Shown here in pieces: positions 10,387 through 24,200 of a stretch of DNA of 64,000 nt (positions within the stretch are counted from its first letter, which is position 1; each line of letters opens with the position of its first letter). The position numbers and the translations under genes are program-made. The stretch spans positions 994,054 through 1,058,053 of the forward strand of contig JANVCC010000030.1 of assembly GCA_025345505.1 (NCBI GenBank), given 5' to 3'. The notes below the pieces were generated by a model. That model made no database searches and was not told where the DNA came from. It saw only the letters and a program-made list of their open reading frames with translations. Source of the stretch: Todiramphus chloris collaris (Eukaryota > Chordata > Aves > Coraciiformes > Alcedinidae).

Positions 10387-13300
10387 CTGGGAGAAGAGGG
10401 ATAATTTTTGTCACTGCCCATCCAACGTGGCAGACCGCATTATATCCAGCGTGCCAAATCCCCTGTGGCCGTGCCCAGCGTGCTCTGAAGATGGACCATT
10501 TGTTACCTCAAGGTGAGATGTAAAATAATGGGGATGACAGATCAGTGTGTGGGAATGAAGGATAAATCTCATCAGCCCCATGGATAAAATGTGATGCTGG
10601 CTGATCAGGCATAGCTATGCTCCACACTGAAAGGGGTTTGCATGGTGGACAAGAAATCATTGGTAGTTTAAGAAGAATAGCTTCATCCAGTGTTCTTATG
10701 GCAGTAGTTTTGGGGGACAAAGTAGCTGTTGTTTAAGGACAAACATGTTCATTACAGTGATTTGGTTGTATTGCAGCTCTCAGTAAGGCAAGGGTCTCAA
10801 GGAAGGTGTCTGAATGAGGCACAAGTATGAGATACAAATGCAACATTTTGTGAAAATGTAACTGATGTGACGAAGATGTTGTGTTTTGGGTTTTTTTTCC
10901 CACAGAGAAATTAGTGTCCCATGGCTTTTTGGCCAGACCAATTAGGTTCCTGCCCAGGGTCTTCTTTGTTCCACAGAAGGGTATGAGACCTCCTGCCTTC
11001 TCTCAGGCTCTCAGGGTCTTCTGAAGAAGGGAAAAGTTCAAGGGGTTTCATTTTAAGGACTGAATTTGAACCCTGTATTTCAATTAGATCTTATAGCATC
11101 AGAAATACAGACTTGAAAGGAACTCAAAAAGTATTGCTACTCTCTTTCTCTGTTTGAAGGCATTCAGTATTTCTATGTCATTCGTAGCAGATTTTAGTTA
11201 CCCCGATGAACTGAATGTGAACAACCATTTTTCCAGATGGTAACTTCATTGCCAGGCTGGAAGCATTGGCTGTATTGGACCTGTTGGGGCTACAGCTCCC
11301 CTCATAGCTCCTCCTAATCTGCTTCTGGTTTTCATGAGGCTTAGTGAAAAAAAAAAAAATCTCAGTCTCTGACAATTGGGCCATTCCTGATGAGGGTTGT
11401 ATTTTGCATTATTTCATGGCATATCACTTTGTGCTTTTACTGCATTCAGAGAAAGACTTAAGAAAAAGAAAGAAATATTCCAGATACTAAATACTTTAAT
11501 GCCAAAGTTTTTCATACACCGGGGGCCATTCTTTAGCTTACTGAAAAATAAACCTGACTGTTGATGCTGTCAGCAGAGAAGGCATATGAATTCCTCAGTG
11601 GTCCTTGTCTGAAAAAGTCTGTAATGTCACTATCTACATAATCATGCAAAGAGCTAATTTCAATATTTGCATAGTGGTGAACCTGAGAGAATACTTAAAT
11701 CCTGTAGAGGTGGCTGCAGGGGAAGACTGACATTGATGGGAGTCAAAATCCATCTGTATGCAGACAGGCTGATGGGTTCCAAGGGACTGGGCTCTTCATC
11801 TGGAGTCAGCCCAGAGTCCCACCACTGGGTCTGTGATGCAGACCTAGACCAAACTCACACCCTTCTTGGGCAGCTGGCTGGGCAAACTGACTAAACTGGT
11901 GATACCATCACGGTGTCCCTGCTGGAATCCTGCTGTCATATTCAGAATGCTGTCTCAGGACTGGGACTTGCAGGCAGGGACCTTGCTTGAAATCAGAGAT
12001 GGAAATATTTGATGATGCTTTAGTGTTGCATTCATGCACAGCAAATAGGACAATAAGGTGGTCCAAAAGAAGGGAGGCAGAAGGAAGGGAATCTCCTCCA
12101 GCTTTTCCTCTGACTCCGTGGTCATCACTGCATCTCGGAGAGCCAAAAAAATTACTATTTTCTTTCCATACAACCACTGTACTTAAGTATTGGGGTATAA
12201 ACAATGAGACAAGGCACTTCCTCCCTGAAATAACTAGTTTAGAAAGTGAAATAGCAGCTGCCAGGATCTAATCAATATAGCCACCGACTGAGTGTTTTTA
12301 TAGTGATATTGCCAAGAAATGTGAGTTGCAGGACCTTGGGTTGGATCCTCACTCTAGTATGTAATATTGCACCCATGCTACCTCAGAGAACACAACAGTG
12401 ACTGCCCAGACTGCACTGAAGAAGCTGGTGTTTCTATCTCTGGTAATGCAGGAGGGCTCAGACCTTCTATCCAAGGACTTGGAGGCCACATTAGGTATAG
12501 GACTGAGACCTGCCCCAGGCTGAGTCCCTGAATGCTGGGAAATAAAGTTATATATTTGTCAGTGCACACTTCAGGATGTCACACATGAGCTGCATGACAG
12601 AAAAGCCTGGCTGGCTGGGCTGCTGCAACCTGAGTGTTCCCAGAGCCATCAGGAGATGGTAGTGAATGCCATTAGTCTGCTCTTAATTGAGCAAAACTTG
12701 GGCATACGTTAGAGGTGATCAGCAGCTTCTGCTGCAGGGATCCCCGGTCAGGACTGCCTGGGCAGGGAGGCAGATTTGCAAGCTCCGGAGCAAATTTCAG
12801 CAGCACCGCTGGGGCAAGAGCTGGGTGAGAGTGGTCCATCCTACCAAGGGGATGCCAGAGGAGGAAATGGGTTGTCCGTTTTTCCACCAAAGTCAGGGTG
12901 AGTTCAGACTCCCGTATAGTGCTGGTGCCCTGGAGTTGTCCATATGTGATAGCATTCTGCCTGCTTCCTTAGTTGGGCAATCCAAGTTAATCACTATTTA
13001 ACACATAACTGCATACCAAATTTTGTGTAAAATTGTAACACTGGTGATACCAAGGCAGCCACTCCAGAGGTCAGATGTAAGAAACTAATGTTCATGGTTC
13101 CTTTAGTCAGGGGTTACCTGTAACATAAGAGCCTTTTGCAGAACAGTAACAATACAAACTCTCCAAGACACTCCTTTGAAGGCTTTTGCAGGACTTGTAA
13201 CCTAGAATAGTTACAACCTACCTGACCACATCCTGCCCCACCAGATCAATTAGCAAGCTTCCATGCCTTTCTCTTCCCCAGAGTTAATCCCAAGGTAGGA

Positions 13301-16300
13301 CTGTGAACACCGTTTCTTCCCTGTCCCCTCTCTTATTTCTGAGAAAATTAGTAGCACTACTTTTTTTTTTTTTTTTTCCCCCATTGCCTGTCTGTGTCAG
13401 ATGCTGGCAACATATTTTTACCATGCAACAATAGCTCTGTGAAATTCATTACTGCAGGATGTCAGCCTAGCATTTACAGTAAAAGTGGATTGTGCTCTAT
13501 TGCTTAAACAGACAGAGAACCTATAGTCATGACAATACCTGTTAAAAAACAGTTTAGAAGAGGTGTTTCAAGCTGCTTTTTGACTGTTGTGAGTCTGTAG
13601 GGGATATCTCTATCAGGCAGGTTACCAGAAAACTTCTCCACTTGATGTGACTTGCTAAAATGAGGATGTTGGACTCCAGGCTTTCTGCTTGACTTTACCT
13701 GAATATCACTATCTCCTTCATTACTGCGTAATCAACACAACTGTCTCTTGGCATGGTTGCCACAGAGACAGGCAAGGAGGTCAAACTCTGATTTTTACAA
13801 GATGCCCAGGACTTGTCACTGTTCTGTACTGGCTGAGGAGCAGCTTTAAGTGTCCATGATGCTGGCACAGTGGGTTTGCCCAGGGCTGACCTACTCCTCC
13901 CATCTTCCCCTGTTCTCATCTTCCTCTTGCATATTATCTTCTGGTGAATTTTATGGAGCTAACTAAAAAAACTGACAAGGTTTCCACTTTTTCAGCCATG
14001 GCAGGACTTGAGTTCACATAAGATTGAACTACTCTGCCTTGTCCTAAGGAGCGTCAACATACCAACCCAACAGAGGACTGCAATGTGAAGAAAATATGCT
14101 TGTACAACATTTGCTTCAAATTGTTCCAAAAAAGAAAGAATTTTAATTTTTTTTTCCCCAGAGGGTGAATCTCAAAATCCCTTAGCTGGTACTTTGAGAA
14201 CTATATTACCTGCTCTGTTGTCCTTGCTTTCACCCTGGTCTTTCTTTCCTCAGACTTTGGTTTATATCATGATTGGTATGAAATTTCTCTTACCTCTAGG
14301 TCACCACATCTGTGAACAGCCAAAGAGCGATATTGCAGACAATGTTTTTAGATGGAAAGCTGGATTTTATATGTCTCTTTATTTGTAATTGTCTCTGTCT
14401 ATGTTTATGTTAATCATAGGATTTCTGAAACTTTGGAGAACCATTTATTGGCACCAAACTAATGAGCTTTGCTCCCCTTATGACATTTCATTTCCTGGGC
14501 AATGTGGCTACTGTAAAAAGAGAAACACTTGCATTAATTTTGCCTCATAAAAGACACTCTGAGTCATGAAAAGCCAACAAAAGCTAAACAGCCACCTAAA
14601 GATATAATCGCTGACCTCTTAAGCTTTGTCTGAATATACCCACGTCCTGCCCTGTGCAGGCTGACAAGTGCTCTGGATGCTTCACCCCAAAATTTCCCAG
14701 GCAGAGGATTCATTTGAAGCCTGAGGCAGTTCCCTATGAGCCCTGAAGTTTTCTTGCTAGACCATGTGTTAACCTCTCCCTGTGACACTGACACAGCAGT
14801 CAGTGCCAGTTCCTGGATAGACAGGGTGGCTGCTGTTGAGTGATAGGAGATATTTAGTTCCTCTCATGGCTGGAAGTATTATTTTGAGTGGTCCCACCCC
14901 CCATCTTCCATGAGAAAAGGAAGAGGCTGAAACGAGGCATCAAAGGCCACCTGTAAGAGGATAGTGGTTCAATTTGAGGTGAATTTACTGTATATGGACA
15001 GTTAGACTTTATGCCCCAATAGGTCTTACCCAAGCCTATGGTCTTATCTGGTGATAAGATGTTTTCTGTGGCTTTGCTGAGCCAGACAAAAGGGAGAACT
15101 ATTGTGTGATGAAGGACGGGAGAATAAATAAAATGGCCTGTTGAATTTCTGATATAAAGTGCAGCCTGACTGCTGGGTAGTCTGGCATTCAGGTGCCTTA
15201 GTGCATGGAAATTTCCCAGGTAGAGCAGCAGAGGTAACAACTATATTAAGGTGCTCCTGTCTGACTCAGGCGATGATCCAGGAGAGTTTTCTAGTCCTGG
15301 TATTGAAAGAACGTAAGAGTCAGATCCAGAACTAAAAGCAATACCTGAAATGTCTGACTCCTAAGTATGGTCCATGACAACATGAAGGGATGGATGGAAG
15401 CAGAGCTAGACCAAGGAGAGGGTGAGGAGAAACCCAGCTTGGTGGTAAAAACTGAGCGGGTGTCTGCCTGGGGTATCTGAGCAAGAGCCACTGTGGCCGT
15501 GGCTGTTGTGTGGCATGAGAGCCCCAATACACATGTACCAAGGGAGATCTTGCACACTAGCACTGAAGATGCAAACCAGAAACCAGGTAAACACCTAGCT
15601 GGCAACTCCCCTGTTCTGCCACAATTCAGAGGGCAGTGTTTCTTGTGTAGTCAAAATCTCTGCTCATCTCCATCTGAGCGCAGTATTTGCTTGCCCTAAT
15701 CCCACTTCTCTGTGTCCATAACAGAAGAACAGCAAGCATGGACCAAGAACAGCAATAAGCTAACTCATAAAAGAAATGCATCTGCAGTAGTAGAAGACAG
15801 TTATCACTTAGGGAACATCTAAAGCTCCGCAGCAGCACCACTGAATTGTGAAGCAGCAATAGCAATATTAAATGGTGTATTTTTGTCTTGTGACTGGACT
15901 TTGCTGTACTGCAAACTAATGGGTACAGTGCAGGACAGAGTGACATAAATTACTATTCTCATTGGAGCATCTCAGGAGCTCTGGCTGTACCTACTGACTA
16001 ATTCAACTGGCAGATGTCCTTGAATTTGGGGTTAGTCATTATGGCAAGGGGGGAATGGACAATGGGCAGCTGGTGTTAATGTACTGACAAGAGTTCAGGA
16101 AGACTGATTGCTAATGATGCTTCATTAATGAATTCACCTCTATTTCTGGCCCTTCTATACATCCCTAGAGCTCAGAGATGAGGTCTCCATCTAGTTTTTG
16201 AGTTGAATGAGGGAGACACCCGTGAGCTAGGGAGGTCTTGCTCGACTGCCATGGAACAGACATGTCTATGACACTCCATGTTCAAAGGAGGTGGAGATAG

Positions 16301-19300
16301 GGCTGTCAGTGACAACTGAAGTCATCACATGGTGGTGCAGTTTAGCTGTGTGGGAAACACAGTGATATTTGGGCAAAATTTCTTTTAACTTAAAATTGTC
16401 CTTTATGGCTGTTAATTCCCTCTCCCCAGTATATACAGGAGTGAAAGAAACATTCAAAAAGCTGAGGTATCTATAACTTTTTGCTATGTGGTTATTTCAA
16501 AATAACCTCTAAGTAACCACCCCCAGTGCAGGTTATCTGTGTTTTTTGAAGAAACTTTCAAGAATTGCCATTTAATGATGTCTTTCATCTGTAGGCTTCC
16601 CCCTTCCCAAAATTTACCTTCCTAGTATAAGTCTCAGTAGCCTGCACAGCTATAGACTTTGTAGTCTTTATTCTTCCTGATCTTTGTATTTACTTCTCCA
16701 TCTTTTCTTTTCTTGTGATGTGCTATCCCCATCACTGAGCACATAACAGAGGACACTTTAAGGACATGTCCAGGTAGCAGAGCATCTAGTGAAGAGCCAG
16801 CCCTTATTACCATCCTCTTGGTGCTGGTGAGTTTGCAATCCAAGCATGAGGCAATGCCTCTATTGACATGTTGCAATTGCTGGGGATCAACATTTGTGAG
16901 GAACAGCTGAGGATAATTGTCCCCTTTGCCTGTCAGGACTCTGCAAACATTTTTAGCTTTCTGTAGTGAATTTGAATTTACGTAGCAAGTGACACATAGG
17001 ATGCACATCTTCTCTCTGGCTCTGGAGAAGGGCACAATCTGCCTCTAGTATGGGCTGGCTTTTGTAGGGGGTGCAGCAGTGGCAAGTCCTGAGTCACCCC
17101 TTTGTAACATGCCCCTAGTCGGTTGAGCCAAGAAAGTTTTATGGGGAGATTTGCTCTGCTGAAGACAAGGTAGCATTACGCTGATGATGAAGGATCCTAG
17201 AGATGAGAATGAAGGCAATGAAAATGCTGCAGTATCTCACTTGATGCTCTCCTTTAAATCTTAGCACAATTCTCTGTAATTGCAGAGGGATATATCACCT
17301 TGGGTGCTGCACTGCACCAGATGAGCTATATGGCCCTGGACCAGACTGGCTGTCTACGAGCATATGGGTATCAGTGAAGATGCTCTGTGTCTTGTGACCC
17401 TGTCATGATAAACCTCATGAGAAATGGAAAGAGGGTGAGAGAAAGGAGATGAAGTGGAGACTCAGTGCTGCATTGCTCCTCTACTCCCAGGAGTGGGAGA
17501 TATTTCCAGCTCTAGCTGCACACTGAAGTCAGTCTCTTTGATGGTCATCAAGAGGGAATGACCTTCTCCCCAGATGAGGTGTTTTTTGGATACCCACTTG
17601 GCCAGGTTTTAGATGAGGTTCAGCATTTTTGGATACTACGAAGACTATTTTTAAGAATAATTGATTGCACAGTGGGAGCTGGACATCTATGACTATGCTG
17701 AAGTGAAGTGTCTTCTGACAGGTCTCATATGTCCCTGCATCACTGCCATCTCGGGGCTCTGACGATGAAGAAACAGCGTGTTTGCACTGCTATCAACACA
17801 GGTGATGAAAAGAGTCACAGGGTCTGCTGAGATTGGCTGAAGTCTCCAAGGAAGTCTCTGGTGGATACAGTGGAGAAAATACCCTAAAAGATGGTGGACA
17901 ATCACAAACAGATTCCCATTCCAGAGAGCAAAGGCTGAGCCTTGCTTTGGGGAAGTGACATCCATTGGGACCTGCCCTCCAGCTCCAGCTTTTTGCAGCT
18001 GTGCCTCAGCTTTACACCACTCCAGAGAAGGCCTGATCTGAGAAATACATGGCTTTTAAATATCCCTGAAAAGAGTGTTTAATTTCAGGAAAGCAGGGCT
18101 AAACCCTGATGGTGTGTTTACGATTAGGAGCACAGGGAGGGGGATGAGTTCTTGGGGACAGGAAGGGCACCAGCAGCCTTTAAGGAAGTCACAGAGGAGC
18201 AGCAGATCACATGAGCGATGTGGCTGGAGAGAGAGGTGAGGGCAGAGAAAGACAAACAGATGCAAAGCAGCACCCAGAGGAAAAGCACAAAGAGGCAGGG
18301 CAGGTACTGTGGGACTGTATTTTCTCCCACCTAATTCCTGGAGCAGGTCAATCATCTTTTATCTCCTTTGAGTCAGTCCCTGTGCCATTGAGAACACCAG
18401 TCAGAACAAAGCAAAGGCAGAGGCGAGCTAAAACTACTGTCCAGTGGGAAGTGAATGCTCTGGCACTATTTATTTTTGAGTCCACATTTGGATTAGCTGT
18501 AAAGAGCTGTGTGGATAAGCAAGCAGGCAATTACAGTGCTGCTTCTGAATGGAAACAGCTCCAATCTGCTCAGGACATATTGAGATTCTAATTCAGTTAG
18601 ATTCCTTTACTTACAGCGCTCATCACAGACACTAAAAGAGATGGGAAAAATAAATACGACACTTATGTTGCCTTTGTTCTGCCTTCTCTGTTCTCCTTGG
18701 CTCCCTCCTCTCCCTAGTTTTAGTTGTTGTTTGACTTTATTTTTTTGTGGCAAAATACAGCAGTCTGCATTCAGTCTGCTTGTTAATTTTTATGAGGATC
18801 TAGCAGACTGCAGCTGGTCAAACATGGGCACTGCTAATGTGGGGGCAGTCAGTGTGAATACTAGACCACTGCTGAGGTTTCGTATGTCACATCTTACTAA
18901 AGATCATTACCCAGAGATGCCAGTTACTCCTGCAAAAGTGCAGGTGTGACAATGAGGTGCAGAACAAGGAGATGATTTGCACATGCTCTTGCTGGCTTCA
19001 TCCCTGGTTTAGACCAGTTCTCAAGTCCACCAGGCCACACTGTTCCCCCAGTAAGAAGGTTGGCTTCCTGCTTTGATTATTGATATAGAGCTACTATGTC
19101 AATTCAGGCAACTGCTTTTGCACTGGGTTGTGCAGGTAAGTTAGGAAAAGGTCTGTTCCAAAACAGTGGCCAGGGAAGAGGACCAGGAGTGCTGGATCAG
19201 CCCTGCCAGTATGATCTGACAGTTCAACCAAGTTACTTAACTACATACTGGTTGAGTTTCCCTGGCTGTCAACAGAAGTTGTTGTATTAAAACTGCTGGC

Positions 19301-21254
19301 ATATTCAAGGAACAGTTAGTTGAGTTCTAAATATCTGAGATCACCAGATGGGAGGAATGAGAAGAGCATGAGGTTGGGTCTCCAGCTTCCGGCAGTTGTG
19401 CTTCTTTCATGACCAGTCGGTTTGATCTGCTGGAGAACCTCTGAGTGCAGATGAGTATCTACAGACAGACTGTGAATAGTACTGACTACATCAGCTCAGA
19501 AATCTGGTTATGACAGACACTGAGGAGAGATTAACTGCCTCCCTTGAAACTAAGAAATGGGATTAATGGGTAAAGACAGATATAACAGCTCTATCCTACC
19601 AATATGACTGTGGCATGGAGCTGTGAAATAAGCACCTCCATGGTAAAAGCAAACACTCACTTTGGCGCTCATGAGCATCTTTCCTCTTTTGTTATTGCAA
19701 AAGGGTAAATTTTGCACCACAAACACTCTGTGGTGTCTTCTCATCCTTTTAGGACACAGGCTTCACTATCCGTAGCCCTTTTGGTGGAATATCATGGTGT
19801 CAAATTCACAAAACAGATTTTTGTGCCAAAGTGCTGCAGAAAAGCACTGGATTTTTTTTTTTTTCCCCATGCATACATTTCATATAACATTCACAGAATT
19901 TAATATTTTAAGTGTCCTTATTTTTTTAAAGCAATTCTGTAGAAGAAGTCACCTATTGGATACTGAGTCTAAGTTGTGTACAATATGGCTACATCCCCAT
20001 GAACCTCTGAACTCATGCATGTGCTCTGTGGAGCCCCCTGTTTGCTTTGCCAACTGGTAAGGAGCTGCAAGTCATATATTAGGGACAGAAACCTGCTGGC
20101 TAATTGGAATAACTGTGCAAAATCTTAATTCCTATGGGGAAGGTGCATGCCCTGGAGAACAGTTTCCAGCATAAGAAGAAGGAAGTATTTCTAATGGAGT
20201 CATTTGTAGTTAGGGCACAGATAAAATCCATCCTGATGATCAAGACTGGGAGAAAGTGTGAAATTAAGTGAGTTACATTAAAGCAGAGGATTAGAAAGAC
20301 AGAGAACACAAGATAAAAGATAATAACAATGTGCACACACAAGAGAAAGTAGGAAAGGCTGCAAATTGCAGAAAGATAGCAATGACATTTACAGAAGTAG
20401 TGGTATGAAGTGGATGGTAAGTCTGATGGAGTCAATGACTCAAATGACTACTGAGAAGAGGCTGATGAGACAGGCTTAGTACAGTTTGGCATGAGTCTAT
20501 TAGGTCAAAAATCAGTGTAAGCACTAAATCACCTGCTTTATGGATGAGTTCAGCTCCTGATACACTGGACAGTACAGATACAGATTTATCCTCCTTAGAG
20601 AACCAGTAGTTTGAGAGCTCATGAATCTCTTTATAGATGTGTTAATACAGTTTTTAGCATAAAACCAGTTTTTCTTGAGAGTCAGGAAAAAAGATAATGA
20701 GCAAGAACAAAAGCAAAGTCTCTGTAAGAGAGAACAGTGTATGTATGCCCTCTATGCAGTTTTGAACCAACGAAGAGAACAAAATCTCTGAGGTCAGTGG
20801 AGGATTCCAAACAGTGAAGGGGCCATGTCCATGAAACAAAAACCCAGTGTATTTCAGTCTTATAACTGGTCTAGAAATGAAAACAATGGTGGGAGCAGGC
20901 AGAGATGCTTCCATTCCTCATATGGCAATAATCTATATTAATTACAGCAAGTGTCCAGCTTCGAACAATGTCACTGCAGTGCTATTACTGTTGAAAATTA
21001 TTGAGTTTCCAGGAAGGCAAATGTCTTTTTCTCTCCCTAATCATGATTACTTGTTTTAGTACTTGGGCTAAGCTTTCGTTTAAGCAAGATAAATGGATAT
21101 TTCCAGAACCAGTAAGTTAACACTATGCATCACATTATTACTCTCTTCTCAGTTTTCTTGCCTTGTGTGCTATTTTACTCAGCTGCTAAACACAAATAAC
21201 AATAAGAACAGGAAGGAGGAGCTGTGCGGGATCCCATGCCTTAAGATTAAATAC

Positions 21255-21278
21255 ATATATATATATATCTATCTATCT
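21255..21278. repeat. (AT)7 followed by CTAT microsatellite
   Basis: Seven AT units at 21255-21268, then a short CTAT run to 21278. Possible polymorphic microsatellite. Confidence 0.85.
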
Positions 21279-24200
21279 GGTTTTGACCTATGACTTCATC
21301 CTATTCTTTGTTAACATTTTACCCCCATCAGCATAACAAAACAACATTATTTTGTCCCATAGTTTCCCTTTCTTGAAACATGAGTATCCACACCAAATTT
21401 ATACAGACGCCACCAGCCTATCTGACTAATATTTTGTTGCTTTCTATTTGGAATCCCTATTTATCATTCAAGCTTATGTGCCAATACTGTAGGCTAACAT
21501 TCAGAAGAGCAGATGGGGAATTAGAGGCAAAACTTCTGTCAGTGATAACGGGACTTCCACACTTCATTTCCCTTAGGGCACAGTGAATGTTTTGCTTTTC
21601 AACAGTACTGGGCAAAACTGCCTCAAGGAACTCATGGCAGCAAAACTGCGCTGGCAACACACTCAAGTGTTTGGAATGCAAGAATAGATTTTCAGTTGCT
21701 GGGCCATTTGTGGAAAGTTAGTTTGTAGTAACTCCTGGAAAATACCCATCTTGATACAGAAGCTGAAGTGAAAAATAACCATCGAGAATTGCTTTTCTAG
21801 CAGTCAGTGAGAGGTTTGGCACTGAACAGCTTCTCCTACACAGATGGGTTCACCTGACCACATTGGTGCCCAGTGGTCTGGTTTTTGATGACTGGGAGAG
21901 GGTGCAGATCCAGGAGAGGTCCTAAATAAGGTCCCTAAACTCTGAAATTCCCATTATTTCAGAAATCATTCTGCTCCCCACTCCTCTGTTTTGCTGCTGG
22001 GGGTAACTGCAAGCTGTGGATGGGCATCTTGATGTGGGTGGGTGGATTCTCTCCCACCTCCCACAGCTTCTTACACAGTAGTGGTGTCCAGGACATGCCA
22101 TGGGTCTATGTGATGTCCACACACATTGTACCCTTCATCAGGAAAGAAGCAATCACTTTTTTTGATCAAAGGGCACCTCTGTGCACCATCCCCTTTCAAA
22201 CACTCAAGAGAAATCTGGTGTGCTGAGGACTGGCATTTGCAATAGAAAGGACTTCACAACGTGGGAAGTAGTTTATCTGCTGTAGGCATAAAACTCCTCA
22301 CCATCAAGGAATGACAGTAAGATGAACATCCCATCTCTGTCCTGGGGAGACTCCCCAGCTGGAGAGCCCTGTGGCACTCCACTGGAATCGATCATCCCTG
22401 TAGTCTGCAGGCTTTGCTCCAGGCAGCAGGGCTCTGATGCCAGTGCTGCCCAGCTGCCACCCAGCAGTGGACAGGATGACAGGAACTCTCAGAATTAAGA
22501 CAAAATTCAGTGTCCTAACACATCAACTGTCACACAGAAGTTTAGCTTCTGTCTACTAAAAGATGCATTGAAGACACTCCAGAGTCCTTCCTAGAGAGCA
22601 AGAGCTTGCCCCTACCCTTGATACGGGATTTGTTGAAATAATTACCAACAGATATAACCTGACCATCTTCTCTTCTCTAGTCTTTTTCCATAAGGTAGCT
22701 ATCATTTGGCCAGTCTCCACCCACCTTCCTCCCAGCAGCAAAAGGCTTTTTACTAAGCATTTGATACTACCATTAATGAAACAAGGAAGGAGATGTTGAA
22801 AATCAGAATATGTGCATTATGTCTGTATTCTCTACTTTTTAGGGCAGTTTAACAATTGCCTATTAATTTTCATGCTTTTATGAAAGCTCTTTCTGCCTCT
22901 ATCTCTCCTAAGAGTCTCTTACCCCAAGTAATCATGTGAAATGCATTCAAATCAAAGTGCAGAAAATCTGTGTTTTCACAATGACCTTGAAATCTTGTAG
23001 GCTATTTCCACCTCTTACTAGATGCAGTGGGTCTGTATCTCATTATAAAGGTGCTTTACAGCATAGTTTGTTACTAAGGAGGCTGTTAAGGTTTTTCATA
23101 TGCAGCTAGTCTCAAGACCCTGCCTGGTGACTAATACTTGGTATTTAAATACTTCAATTTATTTAGATGAATTTAAGCAAACTCACCTTTGGGAAAACTC
23201 ATTAAGGCACCAGTTAACACTAGGCAGGGGGAGTTGAGCTGGCCCTGTTGTAGCACTTGTGTGCCTCTTGATGTAAAACAGTGTAGATGAAAGCTGGTAG
23301 TCTTCCTCCTAATGTGTTCAGATGGCTTTTCTCCATATTCATTTAATAGTAGTAATTCAATTACAGAAAATATTATCAGAAGCTACTGTAATATGGACTG
23401 TATTTTTATTTTATAGAGTGTAAAGTATAACTTTCACCTCCGCCTGCCTCTCTTCCTTACACTGGAAATGCTGTCATGTATTCCACAGCTCAGATTTTTC
23501 TAATTCTTTTAAAGCCAATCTACAAGCTTAATTAAGTCTATCATTTCAATGTTCTTTGATACGTACTTTAGAAGAGACCAGACACTTGATTCTCTTCTTA
23601 TTTACATCACCAAGGTCAGGGGTTGAACACAGAAGCAAATAAAGGGGTAGGGCAATACCACAGAACCTCTCAGCTCTACAACAATGGCATTTCTTCAGTT
23701 GGCTGTGGTCCCTTGGGAAATCCTAACAGCTGGACTAATATTGCATGTAATTGAAGAAATACTCCCATTAAGCTAGGAGGAGGTTCAGTATCTAAATATA
23801 ATCCCTGATGAAAGAATGCTCATAAACTGAATTTTGACCTTCCTGCCACCCAGGAAGAGATTTATGGTAGCTGTAAAGATTAAAAAAATGGTGTGGAACA
23901 TTTTGTCCAATAGTAGGTTTTTGATTTCTTCATACTGTTTGTATTTATTTTTATCTTTTGTCAGAATAGAAATTCAAGTCTAATATTCAATCAAAGTCAA
24001 ATATTTTGTCACATTTCCACTCAAATGCCTGAGTCAGATGCTTCAAATGTAACACCAACAGCACTGTGAGTAGTAGATATATGAATTCCTGGAAAAACTA
24101 CCTTTTGCTCAACAGCCCAAGGAAGAACCTTTTCTTTATCCTGGTGGAGTCATTTGCTAACAGAAAGTATTGCCATCAAAAGTGATCTGATATTGCTTTA

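Noticed and set aside
13361..13377. T17 run as a possible retroposon tail
   Set aside because: No adjacent retrocopy and no target duplication; simple homopolymer.
16634..17035. 133-codon minus-strand open frame
   Set aside because: No known motif, no good splice or promoter context; frames of this size occur several times by chance in this window.
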